From Chromatocurvus halotolerans (GTDB lineage: Bacteria > Pseudomonadota > Gammaproteobacteria > Pseudomonadales > Halieaceae): a DNA stretch of 50,350 nucleotides. The DNA lies in the NCBI RefSeq assembly GCF_004340525.1, contig NZ_SLWX01000021.1, positions 1-50,350 of the forward strand. The letters are read 5' to 3'. The translations under genes were made by a program, and so were the position numbers. Shown here one piece after another: positions 24,954 to 34,183 of the stretch. The notes beneath the pieces were generated by a model that was not told the DNA's origin, searched no databases, and worked only from the letters and a program-made list of their open reading frames with translations. How positions within the stretch are numbered: position 1 is the first letter of the stretch; each line of letters begins with the position of its first letter.

Positions 24954-27815
24954 TCAGAACGGCTTGTCCCAGCGCAGGCCGAATGAGTAGCCATCGCGGG
25001 AGAAGCCATTAAAGCTTTCGTAAAAGTGGTAATCGATGAATCCGGAGAAGCCCATGATGAACTGGCCGGACACGCCGACGCCGAGATCAAAGAACTGATC
25101 ATCCACCGCCTGCCCCTCAATGAGCATGCGGTCAGTGAGGAGATCGGTCTCGCCAAAGGGATTATTCGAGAGCCTGAGACCGACATCTTCGGAACCGTCC
25201 TTGGCTTCCGTGACATGCAGGACACGCAGATTAGGGACAAGCACGCCAAAGCCGGTGCTGATCGCGTAGTCAGCCTGCACGCCCAGGCTCAGCCTGAGGG
25301 ACTCGTAACCCTGGCGGTCCACATCGAACAGCCAGGCACCGTCGCTCTCGGCACCGGCGCGCTCACTGTAGCCGTCAATGGAGCCATCGATGTAGAACAG
25401 GGATGCCGTGGGACCGTAGCGCAGACCGCCGCGACGGAACTCGTAGCCCGTGTTGAAGCCGACGTAGAGTTGATCGCCGGTTGTCGTGCTCAGGTTTTCG
25501 GCCTGATAGGCACCGTTGGCATCGCTGTAATTTACCCGGCGAACCGTGGTGTAGTCTGTCTCGCCGTAGCTGAACATCAGGTCGGAATACCAGTTGTCCG
25601 TGATCTGCCAGCCGCCATATAGCGACAGCGCCCAGTTATCGAGGTCCGTCTCGCCCCCGTTGTTGGCGTAGTCGATCTTTGCCTCGCCCAGGCTCACGGC
25701 GCCGCCGGCGTACAGGTTGTCGCGAATGCGATAGTCGGCACCGGCGGTGATTGCCCAGATATCGAACTCGTAGCCCGAGCGGGCCACGGACTCATCGCGC
25801 GTGGCGAAGTCGATATCGCCCTGCAGGAAGAGACCAAGGTTGCCGAAGTCGAGGAATCCATCCTCGCCTTCCCCGGCCGCCATGCCGAGCAGGTCGGCGA
25901 AGGCAGACTGCAGCGTCGAGGCGGGCACCAGTTCATCGCCCACGCGGATGTTGAGGCCGGCCACGGACGCGCCGCCGCTGCCACCGCCGGAGTTGAGCAG
26001 ACGACGCCGGGAATCGAGCTGACGGAACTGGATGGTCGCCAGCTCCACAGCGTAATCCCGGAAGGCCTGCACTTCCCGCGGCAGGATTTCATTCAGCGCG
26101 TCGCGCGCCTGCTGATCGCTGGTGTCGGCGTTCTTCAGTCGGCTGCAGGCCGCCCGCAGGGCACGCTGGCCCGGGGTCAGGCTCGCGCCCAATGCCTCAT
26201 CCTGAATGATGCGCGGGCAGACTTCGTCGATTCTCCCCGCCAGGCGACGCTGCTGTGTGCTGAGCCCCGACAGCGAGGACAGGTTGCTGCCGAAATTCTG
26301 CACCTCGGAACAACCGGTCTCATCGACCTCCAGGCCGGGCTCGGTGTTCGGACACTGATCGACATCGTTGTTCACGCCATCGTCGTCGCTGTCGAGCTGG
26401 GACGCGCCGCAGCCGGCGGCGTCAACACTCTCGCCAGCGGGCGTGCCGGGACACTGGTCCAAGGCATTGCTCACGCCATCATTGTCATCGTCGAGCTGTG
26501 ACTCACTGCAGCCCGAGCTGTTCACGCTCTCTCCGGCTGGCGTTGCCGGGCACTGGTCCTCCTCGTTGATGACGCCATCGTTGTCGTCGTCGAGCTGACC
26601 CGTCGGCGCTTCCTGCGACTCGCTGCAGCCTTGCTCATCCACACTCTCGCCGGCGGGGGTATTGGGGCACTGGTCAATCGCGTTGCTAACGCCATCATTG
26701 TCATCGTCGAGCTGGGATGCGCTGCATCCCTGTCGGTTCACGCTTTCCCCGGCAGGCGTGGCGGGGCACTGGTCCAGCTTGTCCGAGACACCGTCGCTGT
26801 CCCTGTCACGCTGGCTCGACGAGCAGCCGTTCTGGTCAGCGGTTTCGTCGGCGGGTGTATTCGGGCAGACATCGAAGACATCCGGCACGGTATCGAAGTC
26901 GCTGTCGGGCAGGCTCGTGCTGCAACCTTCCGTATCAACATTCTCGCCTTCGACGGTGTCCGGACACTGGTCTACCGCGTCACTCACCCCGTCTCCATCG
27001 GCGTCAAGCTGGGAGGCGCCGCACCCCTGGGCATCAACGCTCTCGCCTGAGGGTGTCGCGGGACACTCGTCAATGGCATCATTCACGCCATCACCGTCGG
27101 AATCGAGTTGCGTGAGGCTACAACCAACCTCGTTGACGCTCTCGCCTGAGGGTGTCGCGGGACACTCGTCAATCGCATCATTCACGCCATCCCCATCGGA
27201 ATCGAGTTGCGTGAGGCTACAACCAACCTCGTTGACGCTCTCGCCTGAGGGTGTCGCGGGACACTCGTCAATGGCATCATTCACGCCATCACTGTCGGAA
27301 TCGAGTTGCGTGAGGCTACAACCAACCTCGTTGACGCTCTCACCAGAGGATGTGTTGGGGCATTGATCCATGTTGTCTGCCACACCGTCCCCATCGCTGT
27401 CCGGGGGCTGATCGGGGGCAAACTGAGCTGTGGCAGAAAAACTACTCTGTGGAAAGTCGCTGCTTAGGGAATAACTCAGAGTCTGGCCAGATTGAGCACC
27501 GGCGTCAGTGACCCAACCAGTAAAAATAAATCCGGAATCGGGGACAGCCTCAAGCGTCACATCCGCGAAAGACTGCTCATTGCTAATAATGGAATAAAAA
27601 CAGGGAGAGCCATCGAGACAGACTTGACTGTCCGTGAAGCCAGAAGAAGAAGTTACTACAAAATTAACGCTACCCCCGGTCTGGGCTTGAACCGAGGTGC
27701 TTTCTGCATCTGCCGAAACCTGCGCGTTGGCGGACTGCATGACGACCAACCCAAGAAGAATCGAAATAAGCACCGACAACCCTCGGATGAAAATATTTCG
27801 GAGTCTCGACATCAT
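24954..27815 (-). CDS. Autotransporter-type barrel with eleven thrombospondin type 3 repeats
   Basis: The protein has 953 residues. A signal peptide ends near MQSANA (residue 31). A small domain about 35-135 includes a Cys pair (QVCLDGSPC). Eleven calcium-binding TSP3-type repeats fill residues 139-507, each 33 residues with a D-x-D-x-D-G-V core, a D-Q/E-CP motif and a second Cys (one copy has six extra residues). A helical linker (about 510-620) leads into a beta-barrel (about 640-953, starting near FDIWAITAGADYRI) with an autotransporter-like pattern, ending in F. It is probably anchored in the outer membrane with the stiff calcium rod exposed. The start ATG overlaps the TGA of the caspase-fold gene. 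It could display or contact the cytochromes; that is inference. Confidence 0.88.
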   Translation of the reverse strand: MMSRLRNIFIRGLSVLISILLGLVVMQSANAQVSADAESTSVQAQTGGSVNFVVTSSSGFTDSQVCLDGSPCFYSIISNEQSFADVTLEAVPDSGFIFTGWVTDAGAQSGQTLSYSLSSDFPQSSFSATAQFAPDQPPDSDGDGVADNMDQCPNTSSGESVNEVGCSLTQLDSDSDGVNDAIDECPATPSGESVNEVGCSLTQLDSDGDGVNDAIDECPATPSGESVNEVGCSLTQLDSDGDGVNDAIDECPATPSGESVDAQGCGASQLDADGDGVSDAVDQCPDTVEGENVDTEGCSTSLPDSDFDTVPDVFDVCPNTPADETADQNGCSSSQRDRDSDGVSDKLDQCPATPAGESVNRQGCSASQLDDDNDGVSNAIDQCPNTPAGESVDEQGCSESQEAPTGQLDDDNDGVINEEDQCPATPAGESVNSSGCSESQLDDDNDGVSNALDQCPGTPAGESVDAAGCGASQLDSDDDGVNNDVDQCPNTEPGLEVDETGCSEVQNFGSNLSSLSGLSTQQRRLAGRIDEVCPRIIQDEALGASLTPGQRALRAACSRLKNADTSDQQARDALNEILPREVQAFRDYAVELATIQFRQLDSRRRLLNSGGGSGGASVAGLNIRVGDELVPASTLQSAFADLLGMAAGEGEDGFLDFGNLGLFLQGDIDFATRDESVARSGYEFDIWAITAGADYRIRDNLYAGGAVSLGEAKIDYANNGGETDLDNWALSLYGGWQITDNWYSDLMFSYGETDYTTVRRVNYSDANGAYQAENLSTTTGDQLYVGFNTGYEFRRGGLRYGPTASLFYIDGSIDGYSERAGAESDGAWLFDVDRQGYESLRLSLGVQADYAISTGFGVLVPNLRVLHVTEAKDGSEDVGLRLSNNPFGETDLLTDRMLIEGQAVDDQFFDLGVGVSGQFIMGFSGFIDYHFYESFNGFSRDGYSFGLRWDKPF
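26295..27401 (-). repeat. Eleven 99-bp coding repeats (TSP3 units)
   Basis: The repeat block encodes 33-residue units; one unit has 18 extra bases. The units at about 27040-27330 are nearly identical in DNA, differing at only a few positions (for example accgtc, cccatc and actgtc variants). Units nearer 26300-27000 are diverged. This gradient suggests recent amplification at the N-terminal end of the array and potential copy-number variation. Confidence 0.9.
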
Positions 27816-29404
27816 TCAGCTACATCTCCCGCCACAAAAAAGAAGTCACCCACCTCATCCCCCGCCCGCTTGATCGCCTTGAACTCCGGATCGAGCTCCG
27901 GCTGCCTTACGGCGAGCTCATCCAGCAGGTTGAGGAACATGGCCGGTGCGGTCGCGACCCCTTCGTTCTCCTCCAGCGCCTCAATGAACGCATCGGCAAA
28001 CACCGAGGTATAACCCGCGCGCAGACGCGGCACCGGTGAATCCACCCCGGAAGTCATGAGAAGGCGCGAGCGATTGGGCAGCCGCAGATCGATGTAGGCA
28101 TCGCTGAGCAGCTGCTGCGGATCGCTGGCAAGCAGAAAGGCGGGATTGTCGGCAAGTAGTCCGGCGAAAGCGGAGTCGGCAATCACCATGATGCGACGCG
28201 CCTTGAGACGCGCCAGGTGGCTGGTAACCTGCTCCGTGGGCACCCAGAAGGTATCGTTCGGCGGGGCTTCCGCGTTAACGGGTAGCCAGTAGCCCGCGTC
28301 ATAGCTGCCGCTGCTGCGACGGTTGCCGTGACCCGAGTAGTAGATCAGAAGATTATCATCCTCACGCAGCACGTCGTTAAGGGCATTCAGCGCGCGTAGT
28401 ATTTCCGTGTTGTCCGCATTGCTGACACGGCGCACCTGAAAACCGTAGCGCTCTGTGAGGACCTTGCTGAGGCGCCGCGTATCCTCCATCGGAGTATCCA
28501 GCTTGCTCAGGTGAACGTAGTCGGAATTACCGATCACCAGCGCAAAGTAGCGGCCGTAGGTCTTGCCGTCGCGGGTAATGACATCCGGCGCCGCGAGCAC
28601 TTCCTGCAGTTGCTCGACGACCTTGCGAGTTTCCTCGACTTCGCGAGAAAGCGTGGCTTCACGCTCGCGCGCCTCACCCGCCTCACGACGGGCGGCACCG
28701 GCCTCTTGCTGCGCACTCGCCGCGCGCTCCTGCGCCTGCTGCAGGGCCGAGCGCGCGGCTTCCGCCTCTTCGCCGGCCCGACGCGCAGACTCCTGCGCCG
28801 CGGCTGTCTTCTGCGCCTCGGCCAGCAACTCGCGCTCCGCCTCAGAGCGATGCACGAGCTCATCGTCGCCAATCCCCCAGGCACGTCGATACCAGTTGAG
28901 CGCAATACGCTTGTCCTGCTCCACGCCTCGGCCGCTTTCATACAGCGTTGCCAGATTGACCTGCGCGCCCTTATGGCCCTGCTCGGCCGCACGCTGGAAC
29001 CACACAAACGCCAGCTCGTAATTGGGGTCACCGCCGAGTCCGCGCTCAAAGATCTCGCCGACGGCGTTCTGGGCATCGGCCTCACCGGATTCCGCCGCGG
29101 GCAGCCACACCTTTAATGCGGTCTTGTAGTCAGCGCGGTCATAGGCCACGTATTCACCGCCGCGGATACGGCAATCCTGGGCCGTGGTTCGCGTCGGTCG
29201 GCGGGGCGTGAGATAAGACGTGTTACCGAGTCGCCGTACCTGACCCGGCAGCAGGCAGTCCACGATGTAGAGATCATCAACCGTGGCGTTCTCAGGTATT
29301 TCCGGCGCGGGACCGCCACCACCGGCACAGCCAACCAGTGCCGCCAGGACAATGCCCAAGACCGCCCATGCCTGACGCCATGTTGACGAGGCTACCTTCC
29401 CCAT
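27812..29404 (-). CDS. Lipoprotein with Sel1 repeats, coiled coil and inactive caspase-like domain
   Basis: From ATG 29404 (GGGGAAG upstream) the protein has 530 residues. The signal ends in a lipobox LAALVGC (Cys 26). Sel1/TPR-like repeats follow (about 90-175; ADAQNAVGEIFERGLGG, KGAQVNLATLYESGRGV), then a long Ala/Glu/Arg coiled coil (about 190-270). A peptidase C14 caspase-like domain follows (about 280-530; YGRYFALVIGNSDY). The catalytic His motif YYSGHGN is present. The strand that normally reads D-S-C-F/Y-S-G reads ADSAFAG, so the nucleophilic Cys is Ala. It is probably a pseudo-protease acting as a scaffold. It is the first gene of the long minus-strand array and is divergent from a hydrolase gene. 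Confidence 0.88.
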   Translation of the reverse strand: MGKVASSTWRQAWAVLGIVLAALVGCAGGGGPAPEIPENATVDDLYIVDCLLPGQVRRLGNTSYLTPRRPTRTTAQDCRIRGGEYVAYDRADYKTALKVWLPAAESGEADAQNAVGEIFERGLGGDPNYELAFVWFQRAAEQGHKGAQVNLATLYESGRGVEQDKRIALNWYRRAWGIGDDELVHRSEAERELLAEAQKTAAAQESARRAGEEAEAARSALQQAQERAASAQQEAGAARREAGEAREREATLSREVEETRKVVEQLQEVLAAPDVITRDGKTYGRYFALVIGNSDYVHLSKLDTPMEDTRRLSKVLTERYGFQVRRVSNADNTEILRALNALNDVLREDDNLLIYYSGHGNRRSSGSYDAGYWLPVNAEAPPNDTFWVPTEQVTSHLARLKARRIMVIADSAFAGLLADNPAFLLASDPQQLLSDAYIDLRLPNRSRLLMTSGVDSPVPRLRAGYTSVFADAFIEALEENEGVATAPAMFLNLLDELAVRQPELDPEFKAIKRAGDEVGDFFFVAGDVAE

Positions 29405-29525
29405 TGCTGCACTTCCCCTTTTTGCGAAAACCCGACGGCGCCACTGGTGCAGGACGAGTGGGCGGTTTATTGTTGTCGACAATTTCTACGTAGTAGACCA
29501 TGGCAGGGCAGGCAATTTCAATCAC

Positions 29526-30329
29526 ATGAGACCGATCCGTTACGCGGCAACAGCAGTCCTGGTCGCTGTGGGACTTGCCGTTTCCGCTTGCCAGTCGCCG
29601 GGCATGCAGGAACTTGCAGCAACGCATGCACTGCGGCTGGAGACAGTCCGCGACCCACTGCCGATGCGTCTGCTACACCGCGCGCCAGACGACGATATAG
29701 AAACGCTTCGCCTCTATATCAGCGGGGATGGCATGCCATGGCGTGACGGTCAGCCGACGAACAACCCGACGGGCTCACGTCTGCCGCTGGGACTGAAACT
29801 GTTTCTGCGCGATCCCGATGCGCACGGCTATATCGGCCGGCCGTGCTACCACTTCAACGGTGCGCTGCCGCCGGGCTGCGTTAACACGCTATGGACATCA
29901 CAGCGCTACTCAGAAGACGTGGTTGCCGCACTGACCGGACAGATTCGACTGCTGGCACAGCGATACGACAGGCAGGCCATTGAACTGATTGGACACAGCG
30001 GCGGCGGCACCCTCGCTCTGCTGGTGTCGTCGCGCATGGCGGAGGTAACAAGGGTGATCACCGTGGCGGCGCTGCTGGACCCCGATGCCTGGGTGGCGTT
30101 TCACGACCTGCTGCCCCTGCCGGGCTCCCTCAGCCCGATGACCAGGCCGCGGTTGTTGCACACCGACGAGGTGCATTTCATGGGCGGCGAGGACGACGTG
30201 GTGCCACCGGCGCTGGCACGCGACTATCAGCAACGCTATCCGCAAGCACGCCTTATGATCATCGAGGGCTTCGAGCACCGCTGCTGCTGGGAATCCCATT
30301 GGCCCGACCTGCTGCAGCGGGCTGACTGA
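29526..30329 (+). CDS. Alpha/beta-hydrolase lipoprotein
   Basis: The protein has 267 residues. A lipoprotein signal (LVAVGLAVSAC, Cys 22) is followed by an alpha/beta-hydrolase domain. The nucleophile elbow is IELIGHSGGGTL (Ser in GHSGG), the acid is likely in MGGEDDVVPP, and the His is in GFEHRCCW. An early Cys pair (PCYHFNGALPPGC) may form a disulfide. The substrate is unknown; esterase or lipase activity is plausible. It lies on the plus strand between two minus-strand groups and so interrupts the otherwise continuous array. It is divergent from the caspase-like gene and convergent with the Ser/Thr kinase. Confidence 0.82.
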   Translation: MRPIRYAATAVLVAVGLAVSACQSPGMQELAATHALRLETVRDPLPMRLLHRAPDDDIETLRLYISGDGMPWRDGQPTNNPTGSRLPLGLKLFLRDPDAHGYIGRPCYHFNGALPPGCVNTLWTSQRYSEDVVAALTGQIRLLAQRYDRQAIELIGHSGGGTLALLVSSRMAEVTRVITVAALLDPDAWVAFHDLLPLPGSLSPMTRPRLLHTDEVHFMGGEDDVVPPALARDYQQRYPQARLMIIEGFEHRCCWESHWPDLLQRAD

Positions 30330-30348
30330 CCGGAAACCCGCTTCCCGC

Positions 30349-31866
30349 TTACTCAAGCGCTGCAATGAGCGCGTCGTGCAGGCGACGAAAGCGCGCATTC
30401 TCGGCAAAAAAAGCATGTTCTGCGTAGGCGTCAAACAGCTTCAGCAGGAATTCACGCTGGCGCTGTGTTTCCGCACTCGACACGCGATCGTCCAGGACAT
30501 CCAGCACCTGCGCCAGGCCCTCTTTGGCGTCGGGGTTACGCGGATGCAGCTCATAGGCCTGCATGTAATAACGGCTGGCGCCGTCCCAGTCCTGAATGTC
30601 CAGCGAGCGCTGTCCCATGACGAGACTCTCGCTTACGGCCTCACGTGTGTCACGCGGCAATTCCGCAAACGGCACGCTTGGACCTTCCTCCTGCACCGAC
30701 AGGTAGGCGAAGTAGCCAGCGCTCAGGGCCAGCAGCAGGATGCCCGCCACCGTGGCGCGCCGCCGGCGCTGCGCCCCGGTAAAGACCTTGAGAAAGGCCT
30801 CTGCCGAGGGCGTGCGGTTCTTGCGCTCCAGCTGCAGCGCGGCACTGATCGCCCGCCAGCGGTGACCCGCCAGCTTTCGGATCGGTTCCGGTTCCAGCCC
30901 CTGGTCGAAGGCTTCCTGGGCAGAGGCGCCACCAAAGGGGTGCTTGCCGGCATAGAGCTGATACGCAATAACACCCAGCGCATAGATATCGTCGCTCGGG
31001 TGTGGCTCCGCGGAGCGCTGCAGCATCTCCAGAGAGGCGTAGCGCACAGTCAGGGCCCCGAGCTGGCCGGCGTCAAAGGAATCGCTGCTGGTGGCCGATT
31101 CGGCCATGCGCGCAATACCGAAATCGAGAATCTTCAGCCGCCCGCTGTCGGTCACGAAAATATTGTCCGGCTTCAGATCGGAGTGCACGAAGTCCCTGGC
31201 ATGGGCATAGGCCAGGCCCGCAGCTATCTCCTCGATGAGCTTCTCCCGCGTTGGCCGCGTGCCCTCGGCAAAGGTGATCGACTCCCACTCCGACAGCGGT
31301 GCGCCGGAGAGAAGCTCCATGGTCATGTAGACGTGCGCACCGTCGCGATCGAAATCGTAAACCGTGAGGATATTCGGATGCGCCAGCTGCTGGGTCTTCT
31401 TGGCTTCCCGCTGCAGGCTGATCAGCGCCTTCGGATGACTGCTGAACTGCTCGCCGAGGAACTTGATCGCGACGTATGCATCCTCGTCCTCGGCTTCCTG
31501 CTTACGCAGGTCCAGCGCCCGGAAGACCTGCCCCATGCCGCCCTTGCCGAGTTGACCCTGGAGCACGAAGCGATCCTTGACGACCCGGTGCGTCGCGCTC
31601 CAGGCCGCAGCCGCCTCGCCGCCGTCCCAGCCCGTCGTGGAACCACCGCGAGTGCCGACATCGGTCATTCGCTGGGAGGCGCCACGGGTGAAACGTCCGG
31701 AGAGCTCCGCTGCGTCGGGCAGGGGCATCTCGCTGTAGGCGTCGCCGCGGGAGTCGAGCACGGTAACGTCGCCGTTCTCAGACCCCTGGCGGTTCACGCC
31801 TGTCGCTGGCCCCTCATCCCGGGCAATTTCGGTCTCGTCGCTGTTTCTGTTCTTATCGTCATTCAT
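30349..31866 (-). CDS. Membrane-anchored Ser/Thr protein kinase (PknB/Hanks type)
   Basis: The protein has 505 residues. The kinase domain covers about 100-365: glycine loop LGKGGMGQVF, VAIK (Lys 135), catalytic HSDLKPDN (Asp 230, Asn 235), and DFG (Asp 248). The usual HRD arginine is Ser 229, which suggests activation without the standard activation-loop phosphorylation. A membrane segment at about 370-391 (TVAGILLLALSAGYFAY) is followed by a periplasmic TPR-like region (about 400-505). The N-terminal 95 residues are acidic, low-complexity and Thr-rich, and could be autophosphorylation sites read by FHA domains. It is probably the writer for the PP2C phosphatase and FHA proteins encoded at 8872-10974 and 19895-21583. 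It is convergent with the hydrolase gene. Confidence 0.92.
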   Translation of the reverse strand: MNDDKNRNSDETEIARDEGPATGVNRQGSENGDVTVLDSRGDAYSEMPLPDAAELSGRFTRGASQRMTDVGTRGGSTTGWDGGEAAAAWSATHRVVKDRFVLQGQLGKGGMGQVFRALDLRKQEAEDEDAYVAIKFLGEQFSSHPKALISLQREAKKTQQLAHPNILTVYDFDRDGAHVYMTMELLSGAPLSEWESITFAEGTRPTREKLIEEIAAGLAYAHARDFVHSDLKPDNIFVTDSGRLKILDFGIARMAESATSSDSFDAGQLGALTVRYASLEMLQRSAEPHPSDDIYALGVIAYQLYAGKHPFGGASAQEAFDQGLEPEPIRKLAGHRWRAISAALQLERKNRTPSAEAFLKVFTGAQRRRRATVAGILLLALSAGYFAYLSVQEEGPSVPFAELPRDTREAVSESLVMGQRSLDIQDWDGASRYYMQAYELHPRNPDAKEGLAQVLDVLDDRVSSAETQRQREFLLKLFDAYAEHAFFAENARFRRLHDALIAALE

Positions 31867-31979
31867 TGTTCACTTATAACGCGAGTGTGCGTCGCTCTCA
31901 ACCGCTTCATGCAGGGTTTGTGAGAAAGCAGTAACATCATTGCCAACGCGATACCCTGCTGCCACTCGAGACTCTCCGC

Positions 31980-32681
31980 ATGACAGACCCGGTTCCCGTC
32001 CGCGACGCCGCCAGCGTGATTCTTGTTCGCGATCGCGCCACCCGCCCGCAAGTCCTGATGGGACAGCGCAGTCGCACTGCCGCTTTCATGCCGGGTGTGT
32101 ATGTCTTCCCCGGCGGAGCCGTGGACGACGGCGATGCCCGGGTGCCGCTGTCACAGCGACTCAACGCCACCTGCGAAGCGCGCCTGCGCGAGGAATCCGG
32201 CGGCCGGCTGCTTGCCGGATTGCAGGCGGCGGCGATCCGGGAAGTCAGCGAGGAGACGGGATTGCTGCTGGGTGAGCCAGGTATCTGGACCGACGATGCG
32301 CCCGCGGGCTGGGAAGCCTTCCACAGGCACGCCTGCCGACCCTGTGCGCACCATTTCCGCTTCGTGTTCCGCGCCATCACGCCCCTTGGACCACCGCGCC
32401 GCTTCGATGCGCGTTTTTTCCTGGTGGACGCCGATGTCGCGGTGTTCGGCGCGGACCTGGATGACTTTTCAGCTGCCACCGATGAACTTTCCAACCTGCG
32501 CTGGGTGCCTCTGGATACCGTAGATTCACTGCGGATTGCGTTCATCACGACGCTGGCGCTGGAAACAGCGGCACCGCACATGGCACACGATGACCCTCCG
32601 GATAGCGTGCCCTGCATCACCGGCGACCGCGAGCAGGCACTACGCGGCGCCCGCCCGGATCGCAACCGCTTTGCCTACTGA
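31980..32681 (+). CDS. NUDIX hydrolase of the NUDT7/8/19-like split-box type
   Basis: The protein has 233 residues. The Nudix signature is split by an insertion: FPGGAVDDGD appears near residue 43, and AAIREVSEETGLLL (RExxEExGL core, metal-binding glutamates) appears near residue 83. In known families this arrangement is seen in NUDT19 and related acyl-CoA or CoA diphosphatases. The reaction would be cleavage of a nucleoside diphosphate linked to another moiety. The C-terminus ends DRNRFAY. It is monocistronic by appearance, on the plus strand, and starts about 110 bases after the divergent kinase start. The exact substrate is inference. Confidence 0.87.
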   Translation: MTDPVPVRDAASVILVRDRATRPQVLMGQRSRTAAFMPGVYVFPGGAVDDGDARVPLSQRLNATCEARLREESGGRLLAGLQAAAIREVSEETGLLLGEPGIWTDDAPAGWEAFHRHACRPCAHHFRFVFRAITPLGPPRRFDARFFLVDADVAVFGADLDDFSAATDELSNLRWVPLDTVDSLRIAFITTLALETAAPHMAHDDPPDSVPCITGDREQALRGARPDRNRFAY

Positions 32682-32854
32682 CCGCTGATCACCGGCATGA
32701 CAGCAGCGACAGCACCCGCACTGGCCGACGACAGCCAGGAACAGGACGGCAGTCACGCCACCCCAGGGAACCACGCACACAGTATTGGCTTCCTGTCAGC
32801 AGCTTGTTTAGGATCGGCGCCTGATGCCTTTCACCCGCTTGAAGAGATATCGCC

Positions 32855-34132
32855 ATGAAGCCAGAAACCATTGCCCTGCACCACGGCTACTCACCAGACT
32901 CACAGAATGCGGTCGCCGTACCGATTCACCAGACGACGTCTTTCTCGTTTGACAGCGCCCAGCACGCTGCCGATCTTTTTGACCTCAAGGTAGAGGGCAA
33001 TATCTATTCGCGCATCATGAACCCCACCTGTGCGGTGCTGGAGCAGCGGGTAGCGGCGCTGGAGGGCGGTATCGCGGGGCTCGCGGTGGCGTCGGGCATG
33101 GCAGCGATTACCGCGGCCATCCAGACAATCGCCGAAGCGGGTGACAACATCGTGTCAATCAGCGAGCTATACGGTGGCACCTACAATCTGTTCGCCCATA
33201 CCCTGCCGCGGCAGGGCATCGAGGTACGCTTCGCCGACAAGGATGACTTCGAGACGCTTGAAGCCCTGATCGACGAACGGACCCGTGCGGTCTACTGCGA
33301 AAGTATCGGCAACCCCTCCGGCGGCATTGTGGATATCGCCCGACTGGCCGAGGTCGCCCACCGGCATGGCGTGCCGGTGATGGTGGACAACACGGCGGCC
33401 ACCCCATTCCTGTGCCGCCCGATCGAGCATGGCGCCGACATCGTCATCAATTCGGCCACGAAGTATATCGGTGGCCATGGCACCACTGTGGGCGGCGTCA
33501 TCGTGGATTCAGGCAAGTTCCCCTGGGCCGAGAATGCCGGTCGCTATCCGCTGTTGACCGAGCCTGATGTCTCCTACCACGGGGTAAGCTATACCCGCGA
33601 TATCGGGGATGCTGCCTTTATCGCCCGTGCGAGGGTTGTCCCCTTGCGCAACATGGGTGCAGCGCTGTCTGCCCAGGCTGCCTGGAACCTGCTGCAGGGC
33701 CTGGAAACACTGTCGCTGCGAATGGAGCGCGTCTGCGCCAATACGCTGGCCGTCGCCAGGCACCTTGACGCCCACTCGCGGGTTTCCTGGGTACATTACG
33801 CCGGCCTTGAAAGCCACCCTGACCACGCGCTGGCCAGGCGCTACATGAACGGTCATGCATCGGGCATCCTCAGCTTTGGTATTGACGGCGGTCAGGCGGC
33901 CGGTGAGCGCTTCTATGATGCGCTGTCGCTGATTCTGCGACTGGTCAATATCGGCGATGCGAAAAGCTGCTCATCCATCCCGGCGTCGACCACCCATCGG
34001 CAGCTTAACGAGCAGGAGCTGAAGGCGGCAGGTGTTACGGCTGACATGGTCCGCCTGTCCATCGGCATAGAACACATTGACGACCTGCTGGCGGACATCG
34101 ATCAGGCGCTGGAGGCCTCGAAAGGATGCTAA
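32855..34132 (+). CDS. metY: O-acetylhomoserine sulfhydrylase-type PLP enzyme
   Basis: The protein has 425 residues, normal for the family. It belongs to the Cys/Met metabolism PLP enzymes. The PLP lysine is in NSATKYIGGHGT (about residue 203), with family motifs IYSRIMNPTCAVLEQRVA, MVDNTAATPFLCRP and SSIPASTTHRQL. The enzyme makes homocysteine from O-acetylhomoserine and sulfide; cystathionine gamma-synthase-like specificity cannot be excluded. GAAGAG precedes the ATG by about nine bases. I saw no MetJ-type box or SAM riboswitch in the 170-base leader. Its stop codon overlaps a Fur-like box serving the next gene. Confidence 0.92.
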   Translation: MKPETIALHHGYSPDSQNAVAVPIHQTTSFSFDSAQHAADLFDLKVEGNIYSRIMNPTCAVLEQRVAALEGGIAGLAVASGMAAITAAIQTIAEAGDNIVSISELYGGTYNLFAHTLPRQGIEVRFADKDDFETLEALIDERTRAVYCESIGNPSGGIVDIARLAEVAHRHGVPVMVDNTAATPFLCRPIEHGADIVINSATKYIGGHGTTVGGVIVDSGKFPWAENAGRYPLLTEPDVSYHGVSYTRDIGDAAFIARARVVPLRNMGAALSAQAAWNLLQGLETLSLRMERVCANTLAVARHLDAHSRVSWVHYAGLESHPDHALARRYMNGHASGILSFGIDGGQAAGERFYDALSLILRLVNIGDAKSCSSIPASTTHRQLNEQELKAAGVTADMVRLSIGIEHIDDLLADIDQALEASKGC

Positions 34133-34154
34133 TGACTCTCATTTGCATTATAAT
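34128..34154 (+). promoter_or_regulatory. Fur-like box overlapping a TATAAT promoter
   Basis: Positions 34128-34146 match the 19-base Fur consensus at 13 of 19 bases (GCTAATGAC...TCATTTGC). A perfect -10 hexamer TATAAT follows at 34149-34154, 30 bases before the next gene. The placement suggests iron-dependent repression of the small exported protein downstream. No good -35 is seen. Confidence 0.55.
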
Positions 34155-34183
34155 CCTTCCTGTCTCCCAACTAGGACAATGAC

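Noticed and set aside
26295-27401. Regularly spaced repeats as a CRISPR array
   Set aside because: The 99-bp units are in frame and encode TSP3 calcium-binding repeats, with no spacer/repeat structure.
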